A DNA stretch of 60,823 nt from an uncultured Clostridia bacterium (GCA_902477755.1 CABSIK010000012.1:1-60823), one strand, 5' to 3'. Counted from the stretch's first letter, positions 52,144-60,413 are shown. Notes: generated from the letters alone by a model not told the origin. Translations and numbers: made by a program.

Positions 52144-53325
52144 TTAAGTATCTATGGTTTCTGCTTTTTCGTATTCTGCCAATTTTTCCTGCAAAGCATC
52201 CACTTGGGCTTTCCATTTTGCATTGACAGCGGAAATTTCTTCGCTGCGCTGAGAAAGAAGGGCACGCAGTTCCTCCAGTTCGTTGTTTTCTTCCTCTCGT
52301 ATTTGAGAAGGGGCAGAAGCGGCATATAACTGAGGCTGCGAAATGGCAGGCATGTTTTCCGAGAAGATGGCAGGATGGAAGTTGTTCTGTCTATCACCGA
52401 TGGCTTCCACGGCGAAAGGATCAGACGCGCCTATAAATTCGCCTTTCAGGCTTTGCAGAGGAAAGGGGAATGTGCAGCGTTCCGCAGGACTGATGGAGGA
52501 GCCGTTTTCACAGATGCATTGCATGGGCAAACCATTTGCGCACCAGAACAGTATCATCTTATGCTGCTGGCGGTAGACCAGACAATGGTCACAGGCAGAG
52601 CCGCTTTCCCAAAGGACGAAGGGGCGTCCCACAGAAGAACCCTGTTTGCAGCGGTAAACCACCTGATTACGGAACAGATTACGATTCAGATAAAGAATGT
52701 GCAGCTGCTGGTTGTCTTCCAAAATGGAAAAGTCTGTGCAGGTGCCGCCTGTCTGGATGAGAGGAGAAAGACTGCCCATGGTGAAAGGAGAAAGAAGAAT
52801 TTCTCTGGCGCTGATGGTGCTGCGATGGGAACGATAGTACAAAATCACATGATTTTCTCCCAATCTCCGCCCCAGAAAAGGGGCTCCCGACAGAGGCAGA
52901 AAATGGTCGATTTGATAAGGCGGCTGCCACTGACCTTTTTGGAACAAGGCGTATTCCAAAATGTGATTTCCGCTCTGTGGCTGGGATACGCCATAAAAAA
53001 GATGAAAAGCGTCTTTTTGCGGTGCCATGAAACAATAGGTGTTTTGCCAGCGTTTGTCACCTGCCTGCCACAAAGGGCGCGGTTCCCACTGGATCAAGTC
53101 GGAGGAGGCTGACAATATGAGCCGTCCGTCGGTGGTGGGATAGAGCAGATATGTATAGGATTCATATTGGCAAAGAGAAAAGGCAGAAACGCCTTCCGCA
53201 ATACAAAAGGGTGTGTATCTGCCGTCGGTGGTCTGCCTGCGGCACCATAAACGGTTATGCTCCAGTGAAAAAACAGCAATGTCCCCTTGTGGGGTTTTCA
53301 GATATTTCACATTGGGATTTTGCAT
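52144..53325 (-). CDS. Hypothetical protein: beta-propeller-like domain plus C-terminal coiled coil
   Basis: 393 aa, no signal peptide. Residues 1-330 are repeating short beta strands with aromatic and Asp/Gly turns (GDIAVFSLEHNRLWCRR; YTYLLYPTTDGRLILSAS; HILYLNRN), suggesting a propeller. The last 50 residues are a Glu-rich coiled coil (NNELEELRALLSQRSEEI). ATG 53325 follows AGGAG by 8 bases. The frame extends upstream but without a ribosome site. I do not recognise the family. It is divergent from the DUF2089-like regulator gene, which might control it. Confidence 0.72.
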   Translation of the reverse strand: MQNPNVKYLKTPQGDIAVFSLEHNRLWCRRQTTDGRYTPFCIAEGVSAFSLCQYESYTYLLYPTTDGRLILSASSDLIQWEPRPLWQAGDKRWQNTYCFMAPQKDAFHLFYGVSQPQSGNHILEYALFQKGQWQPPYQIDHFLPLSGAPFLGRRLGENHVILYYRSHRSTISAREILLSPFTMGSLSPLIQTGGTCTDFSILEDNQQLHILYLNRNLFRNQVVYRCKQGSSVGRPFVLWESGSACDHCLVYRQQHKMILFWCANGLPMQCICENGSSISPAERCTFPFPLQSLKGEFIGASDPFAVEAIGDRQNNFHPAIFSENMPAISQPQLYAASAPSQIREEENNELEELRALLSQRSEEISAVNAKWKAQVDALQEKLAEYEKAETIDT

Positions 53326-53408
53326 GATTGACACTCCTGTGGTTTTTATCATCAGTATATGCTGGAAAATTAAAAATAGAATTAATAAAATGAAAATAAA
53401 AATATATA

Positions 53409-53437
53409 TTGACTTTAATAATGTTAAATGATATTTT
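53409..53437 (+). promoter_or_regulatory. Probable promoter for the DUF2089-like gene
   Basis: TTGACT (53409-53414), 17-bp spacer, TATTTT (53432-53437), in AT-rich DNA between divergent genes. Confidence 0.5.
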
Positions 53438-53461
53438 AATAATATAAAAGGCGGTGAGGAT

Positions 53462-53755
53462 ATGGAACGAATACCTGACTGGATTATGCAGTTGGAAGAA
53501 GAAGATTTGGCATTTATCAAGAATTTTGTACTGGCTTCAGGTTCTTTGAAAGAAATCGCAGGGATTTATGGAGTTACCTATCCTACGGTGAGATTACGGC
53601 TGGATAAACTCATCCAGAAAATACAGTTGACGGAACAGAAAGAACAGGAGCCTTATGTGCGGCTCATCAAAGAGCTTGCCATGGATGACAAAATGGATTT
53701 TGATACGGCGAAGCTGCTCATTACAGCATATCGGAAAGAGAAAGGAGAGAAATAG
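53462..53755 (+). CDS. DUF2089-like helix-turn-helix protein
   Basis: 97 aa. The stretch FIKNFVLASGSLKEIAGIYG then VTYPTVRLRLDKLIQKI is a helix-turn-helix typical of DUF2089 proteins. The zinc-ribbon start seen in longer members is absent. It is probably a small DNA-binding regulator. GGTGAGGAT precedes ATG 53462. The membrane protein two bases downstream is very likely co-transcribed and may be its partner, for example in an envelope-stress pair. Confidence 0.82.
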   Translation: MERIPDWIMQLEEEDLAFIKNFVLASGSLKEIAGIYGVTYPTVRLRLDKLIQKIQLTEQKEQEPYVRLIKELAMDDKMDFDTAKLLITAYRKEKGEK

Positions 53756-53757
53756 GA

Positions 53758-54066
53758 ATGGCAATGGCAAGTGGTGTTTTGTTGTGGATATTATTGATGG
53801 TATGGTTAGTGCCTTTTGCACTGTTTATTTTATTACAGATTTTTCTCTGTCGGAAGGAGAATAAGTGGCTGGGATTGATTTTACCAGCAATTTCGTTTTT
53901 GGGAAGCCTTGGCTTTTTGATGCAGGCAACGGAAGTACGGGCGATGGTACTCGCTTTTTTGGTATCAAATATCGGAACTGTCGTTTATCTGCTGATCTAC
54001 GTTGCGATTAGGAGAAAAAAGAAGAAGAACAGCGATATGGATCAAATGAAAATCAAAGATTTATAA
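53758..54066 (+). CDS. Small membrane protein, 102 aa
   Basis: Three hydrophobic segments (about 6-28, 37-52, 60-82) and a Lys-rich cytoplasmic tail (RRKKKKNSD). It resembles the PLDc_N or YxeA-like small membrane proteins often found after DUF2089 regulators, but I cannot assign it. AAGGAGAGAAATAGG overlaps the end of the upstream gene. Confidence 0.7.
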   Translation: MAMASGVLLWILLMVWLVPFALFILLQIFLCRKENKWLGLILPAISFLGSLGFLMQATEVRAMVLAFLVSNIGTVVYLLIYVAIRRKKKKNSDMDQMKIKDL

Positions 54067-54084
54067 AAAAATGGAGTCTTTTTG

Positions 54085-54260
54085 GGGGCATCTTCATAAG
54101 AAAACAAAGAAAGCTGAAATTCTTGTTATATAGAGGATTTCAGCTTTCTTATTTTTAATGAGAATTGGATATGTTTTCTCCTGAAGGCAGTCGTCGCAAT
54201 TTCCCTTAAGAAATCAAGGAAAAGGAAAATTAATGTTTTCTTAAGGGAAAGTCGCTTTTG
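54085..54260 (-). repeat. Full-length copy 3 of the ~177-bp two-hairpin intergenic element
   Basis: Same orientation as the 884 copy. GGGGCATCTTCATAAG opens it. Hairpin B is AAGAAAGCTGAAATTC (about 54108-54123) with GGATTTCAGCTTTCTT (about 54136-54151). Hairpin A is TTTCCCTTAAGAA (about 54202-54214) with TTTTCTTAAGGGAAA (about 54235-54250). It separates the small membrane protein from the convergent nadE. Confidence 0.78.
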
Positions 54261-54279
54261 GGACTCCAATTTTTTTTGT

Positions 54280-54320
54280 ATGAAAACAAAAAAGACAGAA
54301 CAGATTGCTGTTCTGTCTTT
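54280..54320 (-). terminator. Terminator of lexA-nadE (bidirectional form)
   Basis: A perfect 13-bp stem, AAAGACAGAACAG (54291-54303) with CTGTTCTGTCTTT (54308-54320). On the minus strand it is followed by TTTTTTGTTTTC. Confidence 0.88.
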
Positions 54321-54333
54321 GATTTTATCAGGA

Positions 54334-56271
54334 TTACAGTTTTTCCACTTCTTCCATCCATACACGGTTGAAAGCATCAGAAGGCATCCGCCAGTCACTG
54401 CGAGGAGACAGGCAGAGAGCGCCAACCTTAGGGCCGTCAGGCAGGCAGGAACGTTTGAACTGCTGCACGAAGAAACGGCGGTAGAAGTTTTTCAGCCATT
54501 TCAGCAGTGTTTCACGGTCATAGCTGCCGTCAAAGGCGATTTCCGCCAGATACAGCACTTTGGCAGGGCGGAAGCCAAAACGGAGAATATGGAACAGGAA
54601 GAAATCGTGGAGTTCATAAGGCCCAACGAGATCTTCTGTTTTTTGATTGATTTTGCCGTCTTTATCAGGAGGCAGAAGTTCAGGGCTGATGGGGGTATCC
54701 AGTACATCCAGCAGGATACGGGAAGCGGTTTCATCCACTTCTTTAGAGTGTGCTACCCAGTTTACCAGCACCCGTACCAGTGTTTTCGGTACACCGGCAT
54801 TGACGCCATACATAGACATGTGGTCACCGTTATAAGTTGCCCAGCCCAGTGCCAGTTCGGACAGGTCGCCGGTACCAACTACCAGACCGTTTGTTTTGTT
54901 TGCCAGATCCATGAGAATCTGGGTACGTTCACGAGCCTGTGTGTTTTCGTATGTGACATCATGGATTTCGGGATCATGTTCGATATCCGCAAAGTGCTGG
55001 AGAGCAGCGTTTTTGATGGAAATTTCTTTCATCTGGATGCCAAGAGAGCGCATCAGTTCCAGTGCGTTGTTGTATGTGCGGTCGGTGGTGCCGAAACCGG
55101 GCATGGTAACACCCAGAACATGATCTCTGGACAGACCAAGGTAGTCGCAGGCTTTTGCCGCAACCAGCAATGCCAGTGTGGAATCCAGACCGCCGGAAAT
55201 ACCGATAACCAATGTGTTTGCATGAGCATGTTCCATACGGCGTGCCAGACCGGTTACCTGAATCTGGAAGATGTTCTGACAGCGTGCGTCCAGATGGGCA
55301 TCATCCGGTGTGAATGGTGCAGGAGAAATATGACGATCCAGTTTGCCCAGAGGAGATTCTGTCATGGGGAAATGGATTTCACGATAGAACCGCTGTGCTT
55401 CGGGCTGAGAAAGCTGACCCATGAATGTGGTATGGTGGCGGCGTTCGTTGGCAAGGATTTCCAAATCAATATCTGCCGCAATCAGCTGGCTTTCTTTAGA
55501 GAAAGATTCTGTTTCACAAAGGAGAGAACCGTTTTCGCAGATCAGACTGTGACCGCTGAAAACAGCATCCTGTGTGGATTCACCGATGCCTGCAGCAGCG
55601 TATACATAAGCGGCAAGACAGCGAGAGGACTGCTGGGAAACCAGCTGATGACGATATTGGGGCTTGCCTGCCAGTTCGTTGCTGGCGGAAGCGTTCAGCA
55701 GCAATGTAGCGCCATAAAGGCTCTGATAAGAGCTGGGTGGGATAGGTACCCATAGGTCTTCGCAGATTTCCACACCGATTTTCAGGAAAGGAATGCCGTC
55801 GGCTGCAAAGAGCAGGTCTGCGCCAATGGGAACCATCTGACCTGCATAGGAGATTTCCTCACTGATGAGATCTCCGGCAGATGCAAACCAGCGTTCTTCA
55901 TAAAATTCACTGTAATTGGGGATAAAGGTTTTTGGAACCAGACCCAGAATTCTGCCCTGATGGAGCAGAGCTACACAGTTGAAAGTCTGGTTGTCCGCCA
56001 TAACGGGAACACCGATGGCAATAACCATATCCAGTGTGGCTGTTTCGGCAGCGATTTCTTTCACTGCCTGTTCTGCTGCCTGCATAAGAGGAAGCTGGAA
56101 GAACAGGTCTCCGCAGGTGTATCCTGTCAGTGCCAGTTCCGGAAAAGTCAGCACGCGGATGCCTTTTTCGTTTGCTTCGCGGATTAGTTTGAGGATTTCT
56201 TCTTTATTGGAAATACAATCGGCAAGTTTCAGCTGGGGAACAGCGGCGCCGATTTTCACATAACCGAACAT
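54334..56271 (-). CDS. nadE: Glutamine-dependent NAD+ synthetase
   Basis: 645 aa. An N-terminal nitrilase-type glutaminase domain (about 1-280) has the catalytic Glu in TFPELALTGY and the nucleophile Cys in GVEICEDLWVP. A C-terminal PP-loop synthetase domain (about 300-645) has the ATP site GISGGLDSTLAL. It amidates deamido-NAD to NAD with glutamine as ammonia donor. ATG 56271 follows AAGGAG, 11 bp after the lexA stop, so the two are co-transcribed. Confidence 0.97.
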   Translation of the reverse strand: MFGYVKIGAAVPQLKLADCISNKEEILKLIREANEKGIRVLTFPELALTGYTCGDLFFQLPLMQAAEQAVKEIAAETATLDMVIAIGVPVMADNQTFNCVALLHQGRILGLVPKTFIPNYSEFYEERWFASAGDLISEEISYAGQMVPIGADLLFAADGIPFLKIGVEICEDLWVPIPPSSYQSLYGATLLLNASASNELAGKPQYRHQLVSQQSSRCLAAYVYAAAGIGESTQDAVFSGHSLICENGSLLCETESFSKESQLIAADIDLEILANERRHHTTFMGQLSQPEAQRFYREIHFPMTESPLGKLDRHISPAPFTPDDAHLDARCQNIFQIQVTGLARRMEHAHANTLVIGISGGLDSTLALLVAAKACDYLGLSRDHVLGVTMPGFGTTDRTYNNALELMRSLGIQMKEISIKNAALQHFADIEHDPEIHDVTYENTQARERTQILMDLANKTNGLVVGTGDLSELALGWATYNGDHMSMYGVNAGVPKTLVRVLVNWVAHSKEVDETASRILLDVLDTPISPELLPPDKDGKINQKTEDLVGPYELHDFFLFHILRFGFRPAKVLYLAEIAFDGSYDRETLLKWLKNFYRRFFVQQFKRSCLPDGPKVGALCLSPRSDWRMPSDAFNRVWMEEVEKL

Positions 56272-56282
56272 AATTTCACTCC

Positions 56283-56900
56283 TTAGAATTTTCTGAATAG
56301 ACCGATGACCTTGCCCAAAATGGTTACGTCCCGAACAATGATGGGATTCATGGATGCGTTCTGGGGCTGGAGACGAACAAAGTCTTTTTCTCTGTAAAAT
56401 GTTTTAACAGTGGCATAGTCTTCGATGAGAGCAACAACGATGTCACCATTGGAGGCGTTGCTCTGCTGGCGAACAAGGATCAAGTCCTTATCGAAAATAC
56501 CTGCCTCTACCATACTATCCCCACGCACTTTGAGCATAAACACCGTATCGTTATGGACATAATCCACGGGAACGGGGAAGGTATCTTCAATGTTTTCCAC
56601 GGCAAGAATGGGTGTGCCGGCGGTGATGTTGCCGACGATGGGTACTTGTACCAATTCTCTTGTGGGAAGATCGGGATTGTGGGGGGCTTCGTCCAGAATT
56701 TCAATGGCACGGGGTTTGGTGGGGTCTCGGCGGATATAGCCTTTTTTCTCCAGTCGTGCCAGATGTCCGTGAACGGTGGAGGTGGACTTGAGCCCAACGG
56801 CTTCACAAATCTCACGAACAGAAGGCGGATAGCCTTTTTCCCGTACTTCTGCTTTCATATATTCTAAAATCTGCTGTTGTTTTGCGGATAAATCGTTCAT
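56283..56900 (-). CDS. lexA: SOS repressor LexA
   Basis: 205 aa. N-terminal winged helix (QQQILEYMKAEVREKGYPPS then VREICEAVGLKS) and C-terminal S24 domain. Self-cleavage site Ala94-Gly95 (NITAGTPI), catalytic Ser129 (RGDSMVEAG) and Lys166 (DYATVKTFYR) are all present. AAGGAAG precedes ATG 56900. It is divergent from a yneA-like gene, with LexA-box-like sites between them. Confidence 0.97.
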   Translation of the reverse strand: MNDLSAKQQQILEYMKAEVREKGYPPSVREICEAVGLKSTSTVHGHLARLEKKGYIRRDPTKPRAIEILDEAPHNPDLPTRELVQVPIVGNITAGTPILAVENIEDTFPVPVDYVHNDTVFMLKVRGDSMVEAGIFDKDLILVRQQSNASNGDIVVALIEDYATVKTFYREKDFVRLQPQNASMNPIIVRDVTILGKVIGLFRKF

Positions 56901-56978
56901 GTATTCACTTCCTTATAGATTGCCCAATGGGCAGAAAAATAGATGTAACCATATTGTAACATAGGAAGGGAACAAAAT

Positions 56979-57063
56979 CAAACCTGTGTTCGTTAAAGTA
57001 TAAAAAGTAGTTGACAAAGAATGTATGTTCGTATATTATAAGAACAAATAGAAAATATGTTCG
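56979..57063. promoter_or_regulatory. Three LexA-box-like sites between lexA and the yneA-like gene
   Basis: CAAACCTGTGTTCG (56979-56992), AGAATGTATGTTCG (57018-57031) and AGAAAATATGTTCG (57050-57063) each fit GAAC-N4-GTTC with one mismatch, always in the left half. All keep GTTCG. The middle site lies in the spacer of the yneA-side promoter. Confidence 0.65.
57011..57039 (+). promoter_or_regulatory. Promoter of the yneA-like gene
   Basis: Perfect TTGACA (57011-57016), 17-bp spacer, TATTAT (57034-57039). A LexA-like box sits inside the spacer, so LexA binding would block polymerase. Confidence 0.75.
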
Positions 57064-57082
57064 GTATTTAGGAGGGGTGAAC

Positions 57083-57406
57083 ATGGACGGAAGAAAAAGA
57101 AGACGTATGGTAAGGAGATCAAAAAAAGCAAGAAAGAATTTTTTGATTCTGCTGACAGTTGTACTGATTACAGGCATTGGAACCATCGCAATGGGGGCGC
57201 AGACACAGAAAACAGGGGAGGTCTACTATGAATCCGTTCTGATTCATTCCGGCGATACTCTGTGGGACATTGCGGCAGAGTATAAAGCAGATGGAGAAAA
57301 AACCGAACATATGGTTGACAAAATTCAGAAATTAAACCAGATGCGTTCAGAGCATATCCGTGCAGGGGAACGGATTCTAGTTCCTGTGACAAAAGAAGCA
57401 GTCTGA
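57083..57406 (+). CDS. yneA: LysM-domain membrane protein, YneA-like SOS cell-division inhibitor
   Basis: 107 aa. Basic N terminus (RKRRRMVRRSKKARK), one membrane helix (FLILLTVVLITGIGTIAMG) and an external LysM domain (VLIHSGDTLWDIAAEYKADG; IRAGERILVPV). Size, topology and divergence from lexA match YneA of Bacillus, which delays septation during the SOS response. ATG 57083 follows AGGAGGGGTG. The function is by analogy; no close sequence match is claimed. Confidence 0.82.
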   Translation: MDGRKRRRMVRRSKKARKNFLILLTVVLITGIGTIAMGAQTQKTGEVYYESVLIHSGDTLWDIAAEYKADGEKTEHMVDKIQKLNQMRSEHIRAGERILVPVTKEAV

Positions 57407-57446
57407 ATAGAGGGGCTACATGAGCACGACAAAAATGGCAGTTTTC

Positions 57447-57622
57447 GAAAGCAACTACCCCTTAAGAAAACATTGATTTTCTTTTCCTTGATTTCTTAGG
57501 GGAAATTGTGACGGCTTTTTTCGGAAGAAAACATATCAAATAAAATTTCAATATAAGAAGAAAGCCGGAATCTTTGTCATGATAAGGATTTCGGCTTTCT
57601 TTGTTTTCTCATGAGATGCCCC
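57447..57622 (+). repeat. Full-length copy 4 of the ~177-bp two-hairpin intergenic element
   Basis: Hairpin A is CCCCTTAAGAAA with TTTCTTAGGGG (57458-57500 region). The same spacer (GAAGAAAACATATCAAAT) follows. Hairpin B is AAGAAAGCCGGAATC (about 57559-57573) with GGATTTCGGCTTTCTT (about 57587-57602), then TGTTTTCTCATGAGATGCCCC in two parts. Of the gap 57407-57802, the rest holds only the promoter below. Confidence 0.8.
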
Positions 57623-57680
57623 AAAGCCGAAATACTGCCTTTTTGGATTCTTACGCATTTTTTAATCTTTGTAAAGCAGA

Positions 57681-57709
57681 TATACATTTGTCTTTCGGTG
57701 TGATACAAT
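57681..57709 (+). promoter_or_regulatory. Extended -10 promoter for nfeD-floA
   Basis: TACAAT (57704-57709) is preceded by TGA, an extended -10 pattern. The matching -35, TATACA (57681-57686) at 17 bp, is weak. Confidence 0.45.
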
Positions 57710-57802
57710 AAATGCATCAAACAGATATACTTTTCATGGAGAAAAATGGATGCACATTTTTCTTGGGAAAGGGCATGTTGTTGAGAAAGGAAGGTGGAGT
57801 AT

Positions 57803-58261
57803 ATGCTGCCTTGGATTATCCTGCTCTGTATCGTTGGATTGGCATTGGTTTTCGCGGAAATGCTGATTCCGGGCTTTGGCGTTTTCGGTATTTTGGGCAG
57901 TATCTGTCTTTTGGGAACGGCGTTTTTGGTGGCAAAGGTTTATGGCATTACGGCGTTTTTGATCACGGTGGTATTGCTGGTCATTGCTTTTGCACTGATG
58001 ATCGTTTTGGCGAAAAAGAGCGGTTTTTACAACAAGGTCGTTCTGAGGGACAAACAGGAAGCTCAGGATTTTGACGAAAGCACGTTGCAGGGCTTACTGG
58101 GGGCAGAAGGTGTGACACAGACTACGCTGCGTCCCTTTGGAGTGGCTGACTTTCAGGGGAAAATGGTGGATGTGTGTTCCAACGGGGATTTCATCGACCG
58201 TGGAAAGCGTGTGCGCGTGACACAGATACAGGGAAAAACCGTTACAGTGGCAGAGTGTTAA
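57803..58261 (+). CDS. NfeD-family membrane protein
   Basis: 152 aa. Two or three N-terminal membrane helices (about 3-75) and a C-terminal OB-fold NfeD domain (about 90-150; LLGAEGVTQTTLRPFGVADF; GDFIDRGKRVRVTQI). It is a short NfeD without the ClpP-like protease part. It partners the flotillin FloA encoded next, as in Bacillus yqfB-yqfA. ATG 57803 is preferred to GTG 57794, because GAAAGGAAGG ends 8 bases before it. Confidence 0.9.
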   Translation: MLPWIILLCIVGLALVFAEMLIPGFGVFGILGSICLLGTAFLVAKVYGITAFLITVVLLVIAFALMIVLAKKSGFYNKVVLRDKQEAQDFDESTLQGLLGAEGVTQTTLRPFGVADFQGKMVDVCSNGDFIDRGKRVRVTQIQGKTVTVAEC

Positions 58262-58288
58262 ATAAAAAGAAAAAAGGGGATGAATCGT

Positions 58289-59296
58289 ATGGGATTAGAT
58301 ATTCTGGCGTTTATTGTGCCGATTATACTGATTTTAGTTGTTGTAGTGATCTTTTTGAGTTTTGTGCCTTTGGGACTTTGGATTTCGGCAATTTCCGCTG
58401 GGGTAAAAGTCAGCATCTTTTCTCTGGTTGGGATGCGGCTCCGTCGGGTACGGGCTGACAAAATCATCCGCCCTCTCATCAAAGCCCAGAAAGCTGGTAT
58501 GAATGTCAACGCGAATCAGCTGGAATCACATTTGCTTTCCGGCGGTCGTGTAGATAATGTGGTAGATGCCCTCATTGCGGCACACAGAGCGAATCTGGAT
58601 TTGTCTTTTGAACGGGCAGCAGCCATTGATTTGGCAGGGAGAAACGTATTTGAAGCGGTGCGTATGAGTGTTACACCGAAGATTATTGAAACACCTTGGA
58701 TTTCCGCTGTGGCTATTGACGGTATCGAAGTAAAGGTCATTGCAAAGGTTACTGTAAGAGCAAACCTTGGCAGACTGGTGGGCGGTGCTGGTGAAGAAAC
58801 CATCATTGCCAGAGTTGGGGAAGGTATTGTCACAACAGTAGGTTCTTCCCAGAGCCATAAGAGTGTGTTGGAAAATCCTGATTTGATTTCCAGAACTGTT
58901 TTGTCAAAAGGTCTGGACAGCGGAACAGCATTTGAAATTCTTTCTATTGATATTGCGGATGTGGATATCGGCAGAAACATTGGCGCACATCTGCAGATCC
59001 AGCAGGCAGAAGCCGACAAACAGATTGCTCAGGCAAAGGCGGAAGAACGTCGTGCAACGGCAATTGCCATGGAACAGGAAATGAAAGCGGAAGTAGAACG
59101 CATGAAAGCAAAAGTAGTGGAAGCGGAAGCACAGGTGCCTATGGCTATGGCAGATGCTCTGCGCAGCGGTAACCTTGGGGTAATGGATTATTACAAATTC
59201 CAGAATGTACAGGCAGATACCAAGATGAAAACCAATTTTGCCGACACAGATCTGACAGGCATTCTCCATAAAGAAGCACCCAAAGATCAGAAATAA
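58289..59296 (+). CDS. floA: Flotillin-like protein FloA
   Basis: 335 aa. An N-terminal hydrophobic hairpin anchor (about 3-28; ILAFIVPIILILVVVVIFLS) is followed by a PHB/SPFH domain. Next is an Ala/Glu/Lys-rich flotillin coiled coil (about 230-300; QQAEADKQIAQAKAEERRAT). It organises lipid-raft-like membrane domains. AAAAGGGG is correctly spaced for ATG 58289; ATG 58280 is too close. Co-transcribed with the NfeD gene 27 bp upstream. Confidence 0.95.
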   Translation: MGLDILAFIVPIILILVVVVIFLSFVPLGLWISAISAGVKVSIFSLVGMRLRRVRADKIIRPLIKAQKAGMNVNANQLESHLLSGGRVDNVVDALIAAHRANLDLSFERAAAIDLAGRNVFEAVRMSVTPKIIETPWISAVAIDGIEVKVIAKVTVRANLGRLVGGAGEETIIARVGEGIVTTVGSSQSHKSVLENPDLISRTVLSKGLDSGTAFEILSIDIADVDIGRNIGAHLQIQQAEADKQIAQAKAEERRATAIAMEQEMKAEVERMKAKVVEAEAQVPMAMADALRSGNLGVMDYYKFQNVQADTKMKTNFADTDLTGILHKEAPKDQK

Positions 59297-59314
59297 CATA
59301 AAAGGATGACGATA

Positions 59315-59356
59315 GGAGGAAAGTGTTCTGGATAAAAGGAGTGCTTTCCTCTTTTT
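59315..59356 (+). terminator. Terminator after floA
   Basis: GAGGAAAG (59315-59322) pairs with CTTTCCTC (59344-59351) round a 21-nt loop, followed by TTTTT. Confidence 0.7.
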
Positions 59357-59384
59357 AAAGAGAAGAAACGAAGGTCGATGGAGT

Positions 59385-60185
59385 ATGAAAATAAAAAATG
59401 GTATTGAACGAGAACTTGGGAAAATCAAGCGAAAGGAAGAACGTTTTCTGCGGGAAGAACCCAAAAAAGAAAATGAAAAACTGGAAAGTGTAAAGGGAAA
59501 AATAAAAGAAAAGATTCCGCCGAAACTAGTAGATACATTGAATAAAGCATTTACCAAGGCTTTTTATCTGGTATTTGAAAAGGGAACAGCAGTGGTGGAG
59601 AAAACATTCCGCAAAGAAGATTTGAGTTTGGAATTTTCCGTAAATGATTTTCGTGTGCAGAAAAGTCCGACGGGACAATCCGTGAGAAAGGTTGATCGGC
59701 TTGCAAAGAAAAGCGGATTGGTCAATGCTTGTATTACCACAGCGGAAGGTGTTGGATTGGGGCTTTTGGGCGTTGGTCTGCCGGATATTCCTCTTTTTAT
59801 TGGTGTATTGATGAAGGGATTGTATGAAACGGCAACGAGCTATGGATACAGTTATGAAACAGAAGCGGAGCGTGTATTTTTGCTGCGGCTGATCCGTGGC
59901 GCATTGTCTTCTCCAGAAAATCGCAAGGAAGCCGATGAAGAAGTAGAGGAATGGATTCGGAAGAATGGGAAGGCTTCTATGGCATATGTGTTTTCTGATG
60001 AAATCGAGAAAACGGCAGCGAGCCTTTCTATGACCATGCTGACGGCAAAGTTTATCCAAGGTCTGCCGGTGGTAGGCGCCGCAGGCGGATTAATGAATCC
60101 GGTAATCTATCGGAAGATACAGAAATACGCCGCGACAAAGTATAAAAAAAGATATTTGCTGGAGCGCCAAGAAAAACGTGTATAA
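59385..60185 (+). CDS. EcsC-family protein
   Basis: 266 aa. A Lys/Glu-rich N-terminal helix (about 1-45) is followed by an EcsC-like domain (about 60-260) with Gly-rich hydrophobic segments (AEGVGLGLLGVGLPDIPLFI; KFIQGLPVVGAAGGLMNPVI). It is probably membrane-associated. EcsC proteins are linked with ABC transporters in Bacillus, but none is adjacent here. The ribosome site is weak (AAGG, then GGAG close to ATG 59385). Confidence 0.85.
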   Translation: MKIKNGIERELGKIKRKEERFLREEPKKENEKLESVKGKIKEKIPPKLVDTLNKAFTKAFYLVFEKGTAVVEKTFRKEDLSLEFSVNDFRVQKSPTGQSVRKVDRLAKKSGLVNACITTAEGVGLGLLGVGLPDIPLFIGVLMKGLYETATSYGYSYETEAERVFLLRLIRGALSSPENRKEADEEVEEWIRKNGKASMAYVFSDEIEKTAASLSMTMLTAKFIQGLPVVGAAGGLMNPVIYRKIQKYAATKYKKRYLLERQEKRV

Positions 60186-60259
60186 ACAAAACCAAACGGG
60201 TCATACTAGGAGTGCAAGGGAAAACGGACTTGCAACTATAGACCGGGGAGGTTTCAAAC

Positions 60260-60406
60260 ATGGAAAACATGAAGAAAAGCAACGAAAAGAAACAGGAAAA
60301 AGGTATGAACAGAACAGAATTTGCCCAGGAATACAGCATGGATCACTGCAAATCCAACGGCAAACAGGCTGAAAAACAGCAGAAAACAAAGAACTCCAAA
60401 GCGTGA
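60260..60406 (+). CDS. Very small Lys/Gln-rich protein, 48 aa
   Basis: Starts MENMKKSNEKKQEKGMNRTE, then FAQEYSMDHCKSNGKQ and a Lys/Gln-rich end. It is hydrophilic and has one Cys. GGGGAGG lies 8 bases before ATG 60260 and a good terminator follows, which supports a real gene. I do not recognise the family. Confidence 0.6.
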   Translation: MENMKKSNEKKQEKGMNRTEFAQEYSMDHCKSNGKQAEKQQKTKNSKA

Positions 60407-60413
60407 GGAACAG

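Noticed and set aside
60178..60372. A 64-codon plus-strand frame overlapping the end of the EcsC gene
   Set aside because: It lacks a ribosome site and is out of frame with the better-supported 48-residue gene at 60260.
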